NCBI GenBank assembly: GCA_965657085.1
Contig: CBFHND010000002.1
Location: 124,001 to 188,000 of the forward strand
DNA length: 64,000 bases
Source of the DNA: CBFHND01 sp965657085
Lineage (GTDB): Bacteria > Pseudomonadota > Alphaproteobacteria > Rhodobacterales > Rhodobacteraceae
Direction: 5' to 3'
Within the stretch, counting starts at the first letter, position 1. Each line of letters begins with the position of its first letter. Of this stretch, positions 34,325 through 44,423 are shown in pieces. Below the pieces are notes generated by a model, which was given only the letters and a program-made list of their open reading frames with translations, was not told where the DNA came from and made no database searches. Both the position numbers and the translations under genes were made by a program.

Positions 34325-35848
34325 ATGACCTCCCTTGACCTTATCTTTATCGCTTTGATCGCCTCCGGCTGCGCCCTGTTGGTGTTGATTGTCGCATCCA
34401 GACCTTTGCAGAGTGCCTCCAGCGGTGACGCGGCCGCTGGCCCGGAGATTGCCATGCTGTTCTCTGGCACCACTCTGGAACACATCACCGACGCCGGTCT
34501 GGCAACCTTTGCGACAAAGCTGGATGCCTTCGGCTGGCTCGATCTGGTCGAACATCTCGAACATCGGTTTCCGGGCCTTCCCAAGTCGCCGCAGGATCTC
34601 GACGAAGGGGCCTCTGTCTTTGACGCAGTCGCGCCAAAGGACAAGGCGACCATAGCCGTGATGCGGGAAGGGGAGGTAACGCGGGTCGAAATCATCGATT
34701 CACCTGAAAACACTGTGGCGACCAACCAGCGTGTGCGTTTGCTTGAAGCTGAAATTGCCACCTTGCAGCGCTCCAGTGGCACGGCGCCCTACCCTATGTG
34801 GCAGATTGATCCGCAGGGCCGGATGATCTGGAAAAACGCCGCCTACGATGAACTGGCCGACTGTGTCGCCACAGCACCCGAAGATGAGGGCAAGCCATTG
34901 TTCGAAGACTCCAACGGCACGGTGTCTGAACGCCGGCGCGCGGCCGTCACCCGCAAGCCCGACGGCAAGACACTGTGGTTCGACGTGTCACTGCAAAAGG
35001 TCGGGGGTGTCACGGTAGGACATGCCGTAGACATCGAGGCCGTGATTGATGCCGAGGTCGCACAGCGGAATTTTGTGCAGACCTTGGCCAAGACCTTTGC
35101 GCAACTGTCGATCGGGCTGGCCATTTTTGATCGAAACGGACAGTTGGCTCTGTTCAACCCTGCCATGGTCGACCTGACGCGGCTGCCTGCCGAATTTCTC
35201 AGCGCGCGGCCCGATCTGCTCAGCTTTTTCGACAGGTTGCGCGACAAGCGCATGATGCCTGAGCCAAAGAATTATCATTCCTGGCGGCAAGAAATCGCAG
35301 ACCTTATCGCCGCCGCCGAAGACGGTCGCTATCAGGAAACCTGGACACTGGATTCGGGACAGACCTACCGGGTCAGCGGACGGCCACACCCCGACCGCGC
35401 CGTGGCATTCCTGATCGAAGACATCAGCGCGGAAATCCTTGTGACCCGCAATTTCCGGGCCGAGCTTGAATTGGGTCAGTCCCTGATGGACACGTTCGAT
35501 GATGCGCTTGTCGTGTTCTCGTCCGCAGGTGTGCTGACGTTCTGCAATCAGGCTTATCGCGCGATGTGGTCGCTGGACCCTGACAACACCTTTGCAGACA
35601 TCACGGTCATCGATTCCCTCAAGGAATGGCAGACGCGGACACGCCCCGACCCATCGCAGGGCGAGGTGCGTGATTTCGTGATGAAAATCGGAGAGCGCGC
35701 CACGTGGAATGCTGTTTGGAAAATGACAAATGGCGACCACCTTGAGATTCATGTCACGCCAATTGCTGCGGGGGCAACACTGGTCCGATTTCACCAAATG
35801 CCAGCCTCGGTTGCCGCACCCGGCGCCCCGCTTTTCGAACAGGCCTGA
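34325..35848 (+). CDS. Orphan membrane-anchored PAS-domain protein
   Basis: This 507-residue protein has one N-terminal transmembrane helix (LDLIFIALIASGCALLVLIV) and then several PAS-like segments: about residues 150-235, with YPMWQIDPQGRMIWKNAAYD; about 255-370, with IFDRNGQLALFNPAM; and about 390-480, with ALVVFSSAGVLTFCNQAYRA. There is no histidine kinase, GGDEF, EAL or other output domain. The frame is open back to a TTG at 34280, so the start is uncertain; I chose the first ATG. It follows regB by 76 bp and precedes tsaE by 44 bp. Function unknown; a signalling partner is likely encoded elsewhere. Confidence 0.8.
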   Translation: MTSLDLIFIALIASGCALLVLIVASRPLQSASSGDAAAGPEIAMLFSGTTLEHITDAGLATFATKLDAFGWLDLVEHLEHRFPGLPKSPQDLDEGASVFDAVAPKDKATIAVMREGEVTRVEIIDSPENTVATNQRVRLLEAEIATLQRSSGTAPYPMWQIDPQGRMIWKNAAYDELADCVATAPEDEGKPLFEDSNGTVSERRRAAVTRKPDGKTLWFDVSLQKVGGVTVGHAVDIEAVIDAEVAQRNFVQTLAKTFAQLSIGLAIFDRNGQLALFNPAMVDLTRLPAEFLSARPDLLSFFDRLRDKRMMPEPKNYHSWRQEIADLIAAAEDGRYQETWTLDSGQTYRVSGRPHPDRAVAFLIEDISAEILVTRNFRAELELGQSLMDTFDDALVVFSSAGVLTFCNQAYRAMWSLDPDNTFADITVIDSLKEWQTRTRPDPSQGEVRDFVMKIGERATWNAVWKMTNGDHLEIHVTPIAAGATLVRFHQMPASVAAPGAPLFEQA

Positions 35849-35892
35849 GCCATTTCGCTTGCAGCGCTCGCACACCGCGATAATTTGCGGAT

Positions 35893-36375
35893 ATGCCGCA
35901 GCATTCCGTATCCCTTCAATTCGACGATGAGGCCGCGACGTCCGCATTTGCGGCACGTCTGGCGCGCCGTTTGGAACCCGGCGATACGGTTTTGTTGGAG
36001 GGCGAAGTGGGCGCCGGAAAAACGCACCTTGCCCGGTCATTGATCAAATCCGTACTCCCCGTCGACGAAGACGTCCCATCGCCGACATTTACGCTGGTAC
36101 AGGTTTACGACACGTCGATTGGACCGATCTGGCATTGCGATCTCTATCGATTGTCATCCGAATTCGAGATCGAAGAGCTTGGCCTGACAGAGGCCTTCGA
36201 CGACGCGATTTGCCTTGTGGAATGGCCTGACCGATTGGGCCAAACCGCACCCATCAACGCACTGTCCCTTGCGCTGACTTCGGACACTGCGACGGACGTG
36301 CGCAGCGCTCAGGTGTCGTGGTCGGATGACAAGTGGAACACAAAACTGGATTGGCTGGCAATTGTCTCAGCGTGA
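35893..36375 (+). CDS. tsaE: tRNA threonylcarbamoyladenosine biosynthesis ATPase TsaE
   Basis: The 160-residue P-loop ATPase has LLEGEVGAGKTHLARSL (Walker A), SPTFTLVQVY, HCDLYRL and LVEWPDRLG, all family signatures. It drives the TsaBD complex. It begins a tight run of overlapping genes (amgK-like, murU-like, addB, addA). Confidence 0.95.
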   Translation: MPQHSVSLQFDDEAATSAFAARLARRLEPGDTVLLEGEVGAGKTHLARSLIKSVLPVDEDVPSPTFTLVQVYDTSIGPIWHCDLYRLSSEFEIEELGLTEAFDDAICLVEWPDRLGQTAPINALSLALTSDTATDVRSAQVSWSDDKWNTKLDWLAIVSA

Positions 36376-37384
36376 AGAAACCTGCGTTGCGTTCATCGCT
36401 GCATCCGGATGGGGGTCCGCGCACAGAACGCGGGTGGCCGGAGATGCGTCAAACCGCAAATATGATCGCCTGACACTGCCTGACGGTACAACCGCGATCC
36501 TGATGGACGCGCCGCCCGACAAGGGCGAAGACACCAGACCGTTCATCAAAATCGCAACGTATCTGCGCGACAACGGCCTGAGTGCACCAAAGATCATACA
36601 TCAGGACACCGAAGCCGGATTTCTTTTGATCGAGGATCTTGGTGACGATCTCTTTGCGCGCGTTCTGCAAAATGATGCCAGTCTCGAAACACCGCTTTAC
36701 GAGGCGGCGGTTGACGTCCTTTTGCACTTGCACAGGTGCGCCCCTCCCGAATTGGACGCCTATGATGCCAACACGATGGCAGACCTCGCCTGCCTGACGT
36801 TCGACTGGTACTCTTGGGCCGTGACAGGTGATGCCAATACCCAATCACGAGGCCGTTGCGCGGCCTTCTTGACCTTGGCCTTTGAGCCTCTTGCCAAGGC
36901 CCCCGCAGTCCTGATCCAACGCGACTATCACGCGGAGAACCTGCTTTGGCTGCCGGACCGGACTGGTGTGCAACGGGTCGGCTTGCTTGATTTTCAGGAC
37001 GCGATGCTGGGGCATCCAGCCTATGATCTGGTGTCCGTGCTTCAGGATGCCCGCCGGGATGTACCGCCCCAGATCGAAACGCAGATGATCGACCGCTACA
37101 TCAGTCATGCGGGCGTCTCTCGGACGGAATTCCGCGATGCCTATGCCCTGCTCGGCCTGCAAAGGAACATGCGCATTCTCGGCGTCTTTGCCCGTCTGTG
37201 CGTGCGGGACGGAAAAGAGCATTACGTGGACCTGATCCCGCGGGTCTGGGGGCATATCCAGACCAACCTGCATCACCCCGGTCTTGCAGACATGAAACGC
37301 ATCATCGACACCGAAGTGCCTGAACCATCCCCCGAAGCCCTTCAGCGGATCAAGGACCAATGCGGCAAACACCTAAATCGGTAA
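36326..37384 (+). CDS. amgK: AmgK-like aminoglycoside-phosphotransferase-fold sugar kinase
   Basis: The 352-residue APH-fold kinase shows RVAGDASNRKYDRL, the catalytic loop VLIQRDYHAENLLWL and the metal-binding LLDFQDAMLGHPAYDL. The best match is AmgK, which phosphorylates N-acetylmuramate/N-acetylglucosamine at the anomeric position in peptidoglycan recycling; the adjacent MurU-like gene supports this. The ATG at 36326 overlaps tsaE by 50 bp. A TTG at 36362 (overlap 14 bp) is a real alternative and would start just before the conserved domain. Confidence 0.82.
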   Translation: MTSGTQNWIGWQLSQREETCVAFIAASGWGSAHRTRVAGDASNRKYDRLTLPDGTTAILMDAPPDKGEDTRPFIKIATYLRDNGLSAPKIIHQDTEAGFLLIEDLGDDLFARVLQNDASLETPLYEAAVDVLLHLHRCAPPELDAYDANTMADLACLTFDWYSWAVTGDANTQSRGRCAAFLTLAFEPLAKAPAVLIQRDYHAENLLWLPDRTGVQRVGLLDFQDAMLGHPAYDLVSVLQDARRDVPPQIETQMIDRYISHAGVSRTEFRDAYALLGLQRNMRILGVFARLCVRDGKEHYVDLIPRVWGHIQTNLHHPGLADMKRIIDTEVPEPSPEALQRIKDQCGKHLNR

Positions 37385-38049
37385 TGCTGTTCGCTGCGGG
37401 CTTTGGCACGCGGATGCGGCATTTGACCAAGACGCAGCCAAAGCCCCTGATCAAGGTTGGTGGGCGCGCGTTGATCGACCACACCTTGGATCATGTCTGG
37501 CCGTTAAAGCCGAACGTGGTTGTCGCAAATGCGCACTACCTTCCGGACATGATCGCTGATCACCTTGGTGGAACAGAGGTTCAGGTCGTTCAGGAAACGC
37601 CAGATATCCTGGACACCGGCGGCGGCCTGCGGCACGCGCTTCCGATCCTTGGGCCGGGGCCAATCATCACAACGAACACCGATGCCATCTGGACGGGGAA
37701 AAACCCGTTGTTGACGCTGTGCGAACACTGGAACCCTGAACGGATGGATGCCCTGCTGATGTGTGTTCCAGTGGCCCGCGCCATCGGTCACGCAGGCAGC
37801 GGCGATTTCACTATGGATGAAAACGGAATTCTGACGCGCGGTGCAGGATATGTTTTTGGCGGGGCGCAGATCATCAAGACCGATCTGCTGAACCAGATCG
37901 AAGACAACGCCTTTTCCCTCAACGTCATCTGGGATCTGATGCAGGGCGCGGGGCGCCTGTTCGGATTGGAACATGCTGGCATGTGGTGTGACGTGGGGCA
38001 CCCCGAAGGCATCGCATTGGCGGAAAACATGATGGCCCGGAATGTTTGA
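37360..38049 (+). CDS. murU: MurU-like nucleotidyltransferase
   Basis: This 229-residue sugar-1-phosphate nucleotidyltransferase has the signature VMLFAAGFGTRMRHLT and PKPLIKVGGRALIDH. It resembles MurU, which makes UDP-MurNAc from the MurNAc-1-phosphate produced by AmgK, bypassing de novo synthesis. It overlaps the amgK-like gene by 25 bp and addB by 8 bp, so the group is translated together. Specificity for MurNAc is inferred from context. Confidence 0.83.
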   Translation: MRQTPKSVMLFAAGFGTRMRHLTKTQPKPLIKVGGRALIDHTLDHVWPLKPNVVVANAHYLPDMIADHLGGTEVQVVQETPDILDTGGGLRHALPILGPGPIITTNTDAIWTGKNPLLTLCEHWNPERMDALLMCVPVARAIGHAGSGDFTMDENGILTRGAGYVFGGAQIIKTDLLNQIEDNAFSLNVIWDLMQGAGRLFGLEHAGMWCDVGHPEGIALAENMMARNV

Positions 38050-40990
38050 TCCAAGCGGTTCACCACGCCTGTTCGGTGTCGCGCCGGGGTGCGACTTTCC
38101 GCAGGCCCTGATTGCAGGACTGCGCAGCAGATTGCCAAAGGACGACCCCTTGGCCATATCCCGGGTCCGGCTGATCGTGAACACCAGACGCATGGCCCGG
38201 CGCTTGCGTGACCTCTTTGATGCCGGGCCATCCACGTTGATGCCCAAAATCCATCTGGTGACCGATCTGGACGATCTGCGCACCGGGGTTCCACTTCCCG
38301 CTCCGGTTCCGGCGTTGCAGCGGCGGCTTGAACTGATCCAATTGGTGTCCGAACTTCTGGACAGTCAACCCGATCTCAATGCGCGCGCATCGCTTTATGA
38401 CCTGTCTGACAGTCTGGCGGCCCTTCTGGATGAAATGCGGGGTGAAGGCGTACCGCTGGACGCGGTTCTTAATCTCGATGTCAGCGATCAATCCGGCCAC
38501 TGGGAAAGGGCCAAGACGTTCATCGGCATTGCCGACGCCTACCTCGCGGCAGATCCCGACGCCTTTGACGCCGAGGCGCGGCATCGGCAAACCATCGTCG
38601 ATCTGGCATCACAGTGGGCCGAAAACCCGCCCGCGTATCCGATCATCGTCGCAGGTTCCACCGGATCACGCGGGGCGGTTTCGTTGCTGATGCAAGCGGT
38701 TGCGAAGCTGCCTCAGGGTGCGATCATCCTGCCCGGTTTCGACTTCGAAATGCCCGGTGAGGTCTGGTCTGACCTGTCAAACGCGCTTTTGGCCGAGGAT
38801 CACCCGCAATACCGGTTTCAGAAACTTGCCCAGACATTGGACTTTCATCCGAAAGACACCAAGGCTTGGGCGCCAGACATTGCGGCGCCCGATTTGGTGC
38901 GCAACCGCTTGGTCTCTTTGGCGATGCGACCGGCGCCCGTGACAGATGCGTGGCTGGTCGAGGGTCCAAAACTGGAAGGGCTGGCACAGTCGCTGGATGG
39001 TGTGACGATCCTGAATGCGGAATCGCCGCGGGCAGAGGCAATGACAATCGCAATGCGGCTACGGCAGGCCGCCGAAGATGGGCAAAAGGCCGCGCTTATT
39101 ACGCCCGACCGGATGCTGACACGTCAGGTTTCCGCTGCGCTGGACCGCTGGGATATTCTGCCGGACGACAGTGCGGGAACGCCGTTGCAGCTGTCACCGC
39201 CGGGCCGGTTGTTGCGCCATGTGGCAGACCTGTTTCGCAGCAAGCTCGATGCCGAGGCATTGCTGACAGTTCTCAAACATCCGCTCACCCACACAGGTCA
39301 GGATCGCAACACCCACTTGCAGAAAACCCGCAACCTCGAACTGCGTATTCGCAAGCGGGGGTTGCCCTATCCCGAGCCTGCAAACCTGCGCGCCCTCGCT
39401 CTGACAGCGGACAGTGATCAGGATTTGATCGGCTGGGTAGATTGGATCACAAACACCCTTTGCGACCAGTATCGCACCGGCAAACTCCCACTTGGTGAAT
39501 GGGCGCGTCTTCACCGGTCCTGTGCGGAATCCATTGCCGCCGGGTCGCGTGCGAAGGACAGTGGCGGGCTTTGGGACAAGGCCGCTGGCGAAAAGGCCCA
39601 CGCAACCATGGAAAACCTGTCCGACGCGGCGGGTTTCGGTGGTGACATGACCGCGACGGAATATGCCGACCTTGTGGGGGCGCTGTTGTCGCAAGAAGAT
39701 GTTCGTGACCGTGATGCGCCGCTTCCGGGTGTGATGATCTGGGGCACGATGGAGGCCCGTGTTCAGGGTGCTGACCTGGTGATTCTGGGCGGCATGAACG
39801 ATGGCACTTGGCCCGAAGCGCCGGCGCCTGATCCATGGCTGAACCGGAACATGCGCAATGCGGCGGGCCTTTTGCTGCCTGAACGACGCATCGGGTTGGC
39901 TGCACATGACTTTCAACAAGCGGTGGCCGCACCCGAGGTGTGGATCACGAGATCCGTTCGGTCAGAGGATGCAGAAACCATTCCGTCGCGGTGGATCAAC
40001 CGGATGCAGAACCTGCTTGAGGGCTTGCCGAAACAGGGCGGCCCAACCGCGTTGAAACAGGCCGTGGCGCGCGGTGATGATTGGCTTGCCAAGGTGCGCG
40101 CGTTGGAAAAGGTCGCGCGGGAAGACCCTGCGCCGCGACCTGCGCCCGCTCCACCGGTGGCTGCCCGTCCTCGCAAGCTTTTCGTGACCGAGATCAAGCG
40201 CTTGATCCGTGACCCCTATGCGATCTATGCCAAGCACTGTTTGCGGCTGCGTCCCTTGGGCCAGATCGTGCAGGACGCCGATGCCCGGTTGCGCGGCATT
40301 CTGATCCACACGGTTCTCGAACGGTTTCTCAAAGCTGTCGAGCATGATCCAAGCGCGTTGACGGCCGCGCACCTGAACCAGATCGCAGCGGATGTTTTGG
40401 CCAAGGAAGTCCCGTGGCCCACCATGCGATCGCTTTGGCTGGCAAAGATTGCGCGCGTGGCAGATTGGTTCGTGGACAACGAAAAGCAACGCCGCAAGAA
40501 CGCGACGCCACTTTTGCTGGAGCGACAGGCGCAGGGCAATCTGACGTGGCCCGATATAGGTTTCAGCATCGGCTGTTTCGCGGATCGGATCGACCGGACC
40601 ACCGATGGTGCGGCCATCCTCTACGACTACAAATCCGGCAATCCACCGACCAGGAAAGAACAGACGTTCTTTGACAAACAACTGCTGATCGAGGCCGCGA
40701 TGCTGGAAGAAGGCGCGTTCGACGCCATTGGCAGCATACCGGTGCAGGACGCGGTTTACATCGGTCTCGGCAGCAGTCCCAAGGAGGTCAACGCGCCACT
40801 CGACGAAGAACCACCCGCGCAAACGCTGGCCCAGCTGCGCGCCCTGATCCTTGCCTATCAGGACGCTGACAAAGGCTTTGTCTCACGCCGGGCCGTGCAA
40901 GTCGAAGGCCGCGAAGAAGACTACGATCAACTGGCGCGCTTCGGGGAATGGGATACCGGTGCCAAGGCTGAAACGCAGGTGTTGAAATGA
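38042..40990 (+). CDS. addB: Double-strand break repair protein AddB
   Basis: The 982-residue protein is the alphaproteobacterial AddB type. It is helicase-like without a canonical GxxxxGK[ST] loop at the N-terminus, and has a C-terminal RecB-type nuclease domain (about residues 715-950: KRLIRDPYAIYAKHCLRL, GILIHTVLERFL, ILYDYKSGNPP). With AddA it forms the RecBCD-equivalent that resects broken ends for RecA. Its stop overlaps the addA start by 4 bp. Confidence 0.94.
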   Translation: MFDPSGSPRLFGVAPGCDFPQALIAGLRSRLPKDDPLAISRVRLIVNTRRMARRLRDLFDAGPSTLMPKIHLVTDLDDLRTGVPLPAPVPALQRRLELIQLVSELLDSQPDLNARASLYDLSDSLAALLDEMRGEGVPLDAVLNLDVSDQSGHWERAKTFIGIADAYLAADPDAFDAEARHRQTIVDLASQWAENPPAYPIIVAGSTGSRGAVSLLMQAVAKLPQGAIILPGFDFEMPGEVWSDLSNALLAEDHPQYRFQKLAQTLDFHPKDTKAWAPDIAAPDLVRNRLVSLAMRPAPVTDAWLVEGPKLEGLAQSLDGVTILNAESPRAEAMTIAMRLRQAAEDGQKAALITPDRMLTRQVSAALDRWDILPDDSAGTPLQLSPPGRLLRHVADLFRSKLDAEALLTVLKHPLTHTGQDRNTHLQKTRNLELRIRKRGLPYPEPANLRALALTADSDQDLIGWVDWITNTLCDQYRTGKLPLGEWARLHRSCAESIAAGSRAKDSGGLWDKAAGEKAHATMENLSDAAGFGGDMTATEYADLVGALLSQEDVRDRDAPLPGVMIWGTMEARVQGADLVILGGMNDGTWPEAPAPDPWLNRNMRNAAGLLLPERRIGLAAHDFQQAVAAPEVWITRSVRSEDAETIPSRWINRMQNLLEGLPKQGGPTALKQAVARGDDWLAKVRALEKVAREDPAPRPAPAPPVAARPRKLFVTEIKRLIRDPYAIYAKHCLRLRPLGQIVQDADARLRGILIHTVLERFLKAVEHDPSALTAAHLNQIAADVLAKEVPWPTMRSLWLAKIARVADWFVDNEKQRRKNATPLLLERQAQGNLTWPDIGFSIGCFADRIDRTTDGAAILYDYKSGNPPTRKEQTFFDKQLLIEAAMLEEGAFDAIGSIPVQDAVYIGLGSSPKEVNAPLDEEPPAQTLAQLRALILAYQDADKGFVSRRAVQVEGREEDYDQLARFGEWDTGAKAETQVLK

Positions 40991-43900
40991 CGGTTCTGGA
41001 CGAAGCAACACGCCGCCAGACCGACGCCGCGCGCCCGGATGCATCAACCTGGTTGTCGGCCAATGCGGGCTCCGGCAAAACGCGCGTCCTGACGGACCGG
41101 GTCGCACGGCTGTTGCTGGATGGCGTCGAACCGCAGCACATTCTGTGCCTGACCTACACAAAGGCCGCAGCATCCGAGATGCAGAACCGTCTGTTCAAAC
41201 GGCTGGGCGCATGGGCGATGTTGGAAGATACTGATCTGCGCCAATCCCTGTCCACGCTTGGCGTTCGGACAGAACAGTCTGACGATGATCTGCGTCGGGC
41301 CCGCACCTTGTTCGCCAGCGCAATCGAAACCCCCGGCGGCCTGAAGATTCAGACCATCCATTCGTTTTGTGCGGCTCTGTTACGGCGGTTTCCGCTCGAA
41401 GCCGGGGTAAGCCCGCAGTTCAAAGAGGTGGAAGAGCGGGCTGCGGACTTGTTGCAAGCCGAGATCGTTGACGACATGGCAGCGGGGGATGAGGCGGGAT
41501 TGGTTCAGGCCCTTGCCACGCATTACACCGGCGAAGAATTCGAAAAGCTGACCCGGGAAATCACCCGCAACCGGCACAAGTTCACAAAAGACATGCCCTT
41601 GGACGCGATCTTGGACGCCTTCGGCCAAGGCCCCGGCAGCAAATCATCAGACGCGTGGAAGACAGCCTTTGACCGGACCGAAGATCACCTGATCGCTCAG
41701 GTCACCCCCATTTTGCACCAGATGTCGGCAACCATGGTGACGCTCGCCAAAACGCTGGATGCTTTGGACCTGAAAAGCCCGAATAGAGACACATTTGCGA
41801 CCTTGTGTGACCTGTTCCTGAGGCGCTCGGACGGGCATTTTCTGCCCGACGCAAAGACGGGCAGCATTCCCACGAAAAAGGCGCAAGACGCGCTTGGTCC
41901 GCTTGTTGGTCCATTCCATGACTTCATGGAACGTGTGGCCACGGCAAAGGATATGGAATTGGCCATTGAGGCGGCAAACCGCACCTTCGCTTTGCATCAA
42001 TTCGCCACGCGCTTTGTCCAACACTACGAAAGCGCCAAGCTTTTGCGCGGGTGGCTGGACTTCGATGATCTGATTTCCAAGGCGCGGCAGCTCCTCAGTG
42101 ACCCGAAAGTGGCCGCTTGGGTCCTATACAAGATTGACGGCGGCATTGATCACATCCTTGTCGACGAGGCGCAGGACACAAGCCCCGAACAATGGATGGT
42201 CGTGCGCAAGCTGGCCGAAGAGTTTTCAAGCGGTGAAGGTGCAAACCCCAACACATTGCGCACCCTGTTCGTGGTCGGCGATACCAAACAATCCATCTAT
42301 TCGTTTCAGGGCGCCGACCCGAAAGAATTCAACCGGATGCAGGCCGAATTCAAGGACAGGTTCCAAGGTGCAGGGCTTCGGTTTCAAGAGCGCACACTTG
42401 ATTATTCGTTCCGGTCCTCGCCCGCGATTCTGAGGTTGGTCGACACGTGTTTCGATCCTGCACTACGGCCCGGTTTTTCAAACAACGCACAGCACATTGC
42501 CTTCAAATCCGATTTGCCGGGACGTGTAGATCTTTGGCCGGTTGTCGAAAAGACAAAGCCCGAAGACGACGGCCCTTGGTATGATCCGGTTGATCGCGTT
42601 GACCCAACGCACCACGATCTGATCCTCGCAGAACGTGTGGCCCAGCAGATCAAGGATCTGATCGCCGGGGACGAGACCATTCCAGAAGACGGACCAAAGC
42701 CCGGAACGCTGCAGCGGCGTTCCATCCGGCCCGGCGATTTCCTGATCCTCGTGCAGCGTCGATCACGGTTGTTTTCCGAAATCATCCGCGCCTGCAAATC
42801 TCTTGGCCTGCCAATCGCAGGTGCGGATCGCCTGAAGGTCGGCGCAGAGCTGGCCGTCAAGGACTTGGGCGCGCTTTTGTCTTTTCTGGCGACGCCGGAA
42901 GATGACCTTTCGTTGGCGGCGGCGCTGCGGTCACCCCTGTTCAACTGGTCAGAGCAGGACCTGTTCGATCTTGCACACCGCCGCGGCGATGAATTTCTGT
43001 GGCAGGCGTTGCGGGACAGGCGGGATATATATCCAGACACCTATGCCGTGCTTCAGGATATGCGGGACAATGCGGATTTCCTGCGGCCCTACGATCTGAT
43101 CGAGCGGCTTTTGACCCGGCATGACGGTCGGCGCAAGCTGCTCGCGCGGCTCGGCACGGAGGCCGAAGACGGCATTGATGCGCTGCTGGGCCAGGCGTTG
43201 GCGTTCGAAAGGTCCTCGGTCCCAAGCCTGACCGGTTTTACAATCTGGATGAAAACCGACGACATCGAGATCAAGCGGCAGATCGATTCCGCCTCGGATC
43301 AGATCAGGGTGATGACGGTACATGGTGCGAAGGGTCTGGAAGCACCGATTGTCATTTTGCCCGACACGGCCAAGCGCGACATTTCCATGAACGACAACAT
43401 TGTCGACCTTGATGAGGTGGCAATCTGGAAACCCAAGTCGGCCCTTGCGCCAAACCTGATCAGCACGCGTTTGGAAGAAATGAAATCCGACATCGCAAGA
43501 GAGCGGCTGCGATTGCTGTATGTGGCTCTGACACGGGCGGAAAAGTGGTTGATCGTCGCGGCGGCAGGCGAGTTGGACAAAAACGGCGACAGCTGGTTTC
43601 AGATCGTCGAGAGCGCCATGCAATCACTGAATGCATCGCCGGTTAAGGCGTCCTTCGGGCAAATCCTGCGGCACAGCCATGGTGATTGGGATCAGCCGGA
43701 TATGGCTGCACACACCAAGGTCGATGTGGCGCAAGTCACTGTTGATCCTCTCTTTGCACAACCCCTCATCCGACCAGAAGAACCTGACAAGACGCTTGCA
43801 CCATCCGACCTTGGTGGAGCCAAGGCCCTGCCCGGTGATCTTGGGCGGTCAGAGGATGAGGCAAAGGCGTTCGGCACCTATGTTCATCTGCTGCTTGAGC

Positions 43901-44385
43901 GATTGGCACCTTTGCCGCAATCGAACTGGCCCGACGCAATCGCCACCTGCCGTGCGTTGGCGAAGGGTGTGGCTCAGACTGACTTTGAGGCCGCCGAATC
44001 CCAGGCACTTGGGGTGTTAAAAAACCCCGATCTGGCATTTCTTTTCTTGGACGATGCGATGGAAGAGGTCGGCATCTCTGCAACGGTCGGGCACCGCCGT
44101 ATTCACGGCTCGATCGATCGACTGGTCACAAACGGAAAGGACCTCCTGGCCGTTGATTTCAAGTCAAACCAAATGGTGCCACGGTCCGCACAGGACTGCC
44201 CTGTCGGTTTGCTCCGGCAGATGGGGGCGTATCTGGTTGGTCTTGAGCAGATATTTCCCGACAGGAACATCAAGACGGCAATCGTCTGGACCCGATCGAG
44301 CGAAATCATGTACCTCGACAACAATATCGTGACCCGGGCGCTTTGGACATCACCTGATCTTGACGTTACCGAGGGTGGTTCTTAG
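40987..44385 (+). CDS. addA: Double-strand break repair helicase AddA
   Basis: The 1132-residue UvrD-like helicase-nuclease has Walker A ANAGSGKTRVLTDRVARLLL (about residues 23-42), LCLTYTKAAASEM, the DEAQD box (HILVDEAQDTSPEQW), GDTKQSIYSFQGADP, TVHGAKGLEAPIV, LLYVALTRAEKW, and a C-terminal RecB-type nuclease motif LLAVDFKSNQ. It is the motor subunit paired with AddB. Length and domain order are complete. Confidence 0.96.
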   Translation: MTVLDEATRRQTDAARPDASTWLSANAGSGKTRVLTDRVARLLLDGVEPQHILCLTYTKAAASEMQNRLFKRLGAWAMLEDTDLRQSLSTLGVRTEQSDDDLRRARTLFASAIETPGGLKIQTIHSFCAALLRRFPLEAGVSPQFKEVEERAADLLQAEIVDDMAAGDEAGLVQALATHYTGEEFEKLTREITRNRHKFTKDMPLDAILDAFGQGPGSKSSDAWKTAFDRTEDHLIAQVTPILHQMSATMVTLAKTLDALDLKSPNRDTFATLCDLFLRRSDGHFLPDAKTGSIPTKKAQDALGPLVGPFHDFMERVATAKDMELAIEAANRTFALHQFATRFVQHYESAKLLRGWLDFDDLISKARQLLSDPKVAAWVLYKIDGGIDHILVDEAQDTSPEQWMVVRKLAEEFSSGEGANPNTLRTLFVVGDTKQSIYSFQGADPKEFNRMQAEFKDRFQGAGLRFQERTLDYSFRSSPAILRLVDTCFDPALRPGFSNNAQHIAFKSDLPGRVDLWPVVEKTKPEDDGPWYDPVDRVDPTHHDLILAERVAQQIKDLIAGDETIPEDGPKPGTLQRRSIRPGDFLILVQRRSRLFSEIIRACKSLGLPIAGADRLKVGAELAVKDLGALLSFLATPEDDLSLAAALRSPLFNWSEQDLFDLAHRRGDEFLWQALRDRRDIYPDTYAVLQDMRDNADFLRPYDLIERLLTRHDGRRKLLARLGTEAEDGIDALLGQALAFERSSVPSLTGFTIWMKTDDIEIKRQIDSASDQIRVMTVHGAKGLEAPIVILPDTAKRDISMNDNIVDLDEVAIWKPKSALAPNLISTRLEEMKSDIARERLRLLYVALTRAEKWLIVAAAGELDKNGDSWFQIVESAMQSLNASPVKASFGQILRHSHGDWDQPDMAAHTKVDVAQVTVDPLFAQPLIRPEEPDKTLAPSDLGGAKALPGDLGRSEDEAKAFGTYVHLLLERLAPLPQSNWPDAIATCRALAKGVAQTDFEAAESQALGVLKNPDLAFLFLDDAMEEVGISATVGHRRIHGSIDRLVTNGKDLLAVDFKSNQMVPRSAQDCPVGLLRQMGAYLVGLEQIFPDRNIKTAIVWTRSSEIMYLDNNIVTRALWTSPDLDVTEGGS

Positions 44386-44423
44386 GTTCCAATCCGAACA
44401 GTATTCCTTTCAGGAGAAGAAAA

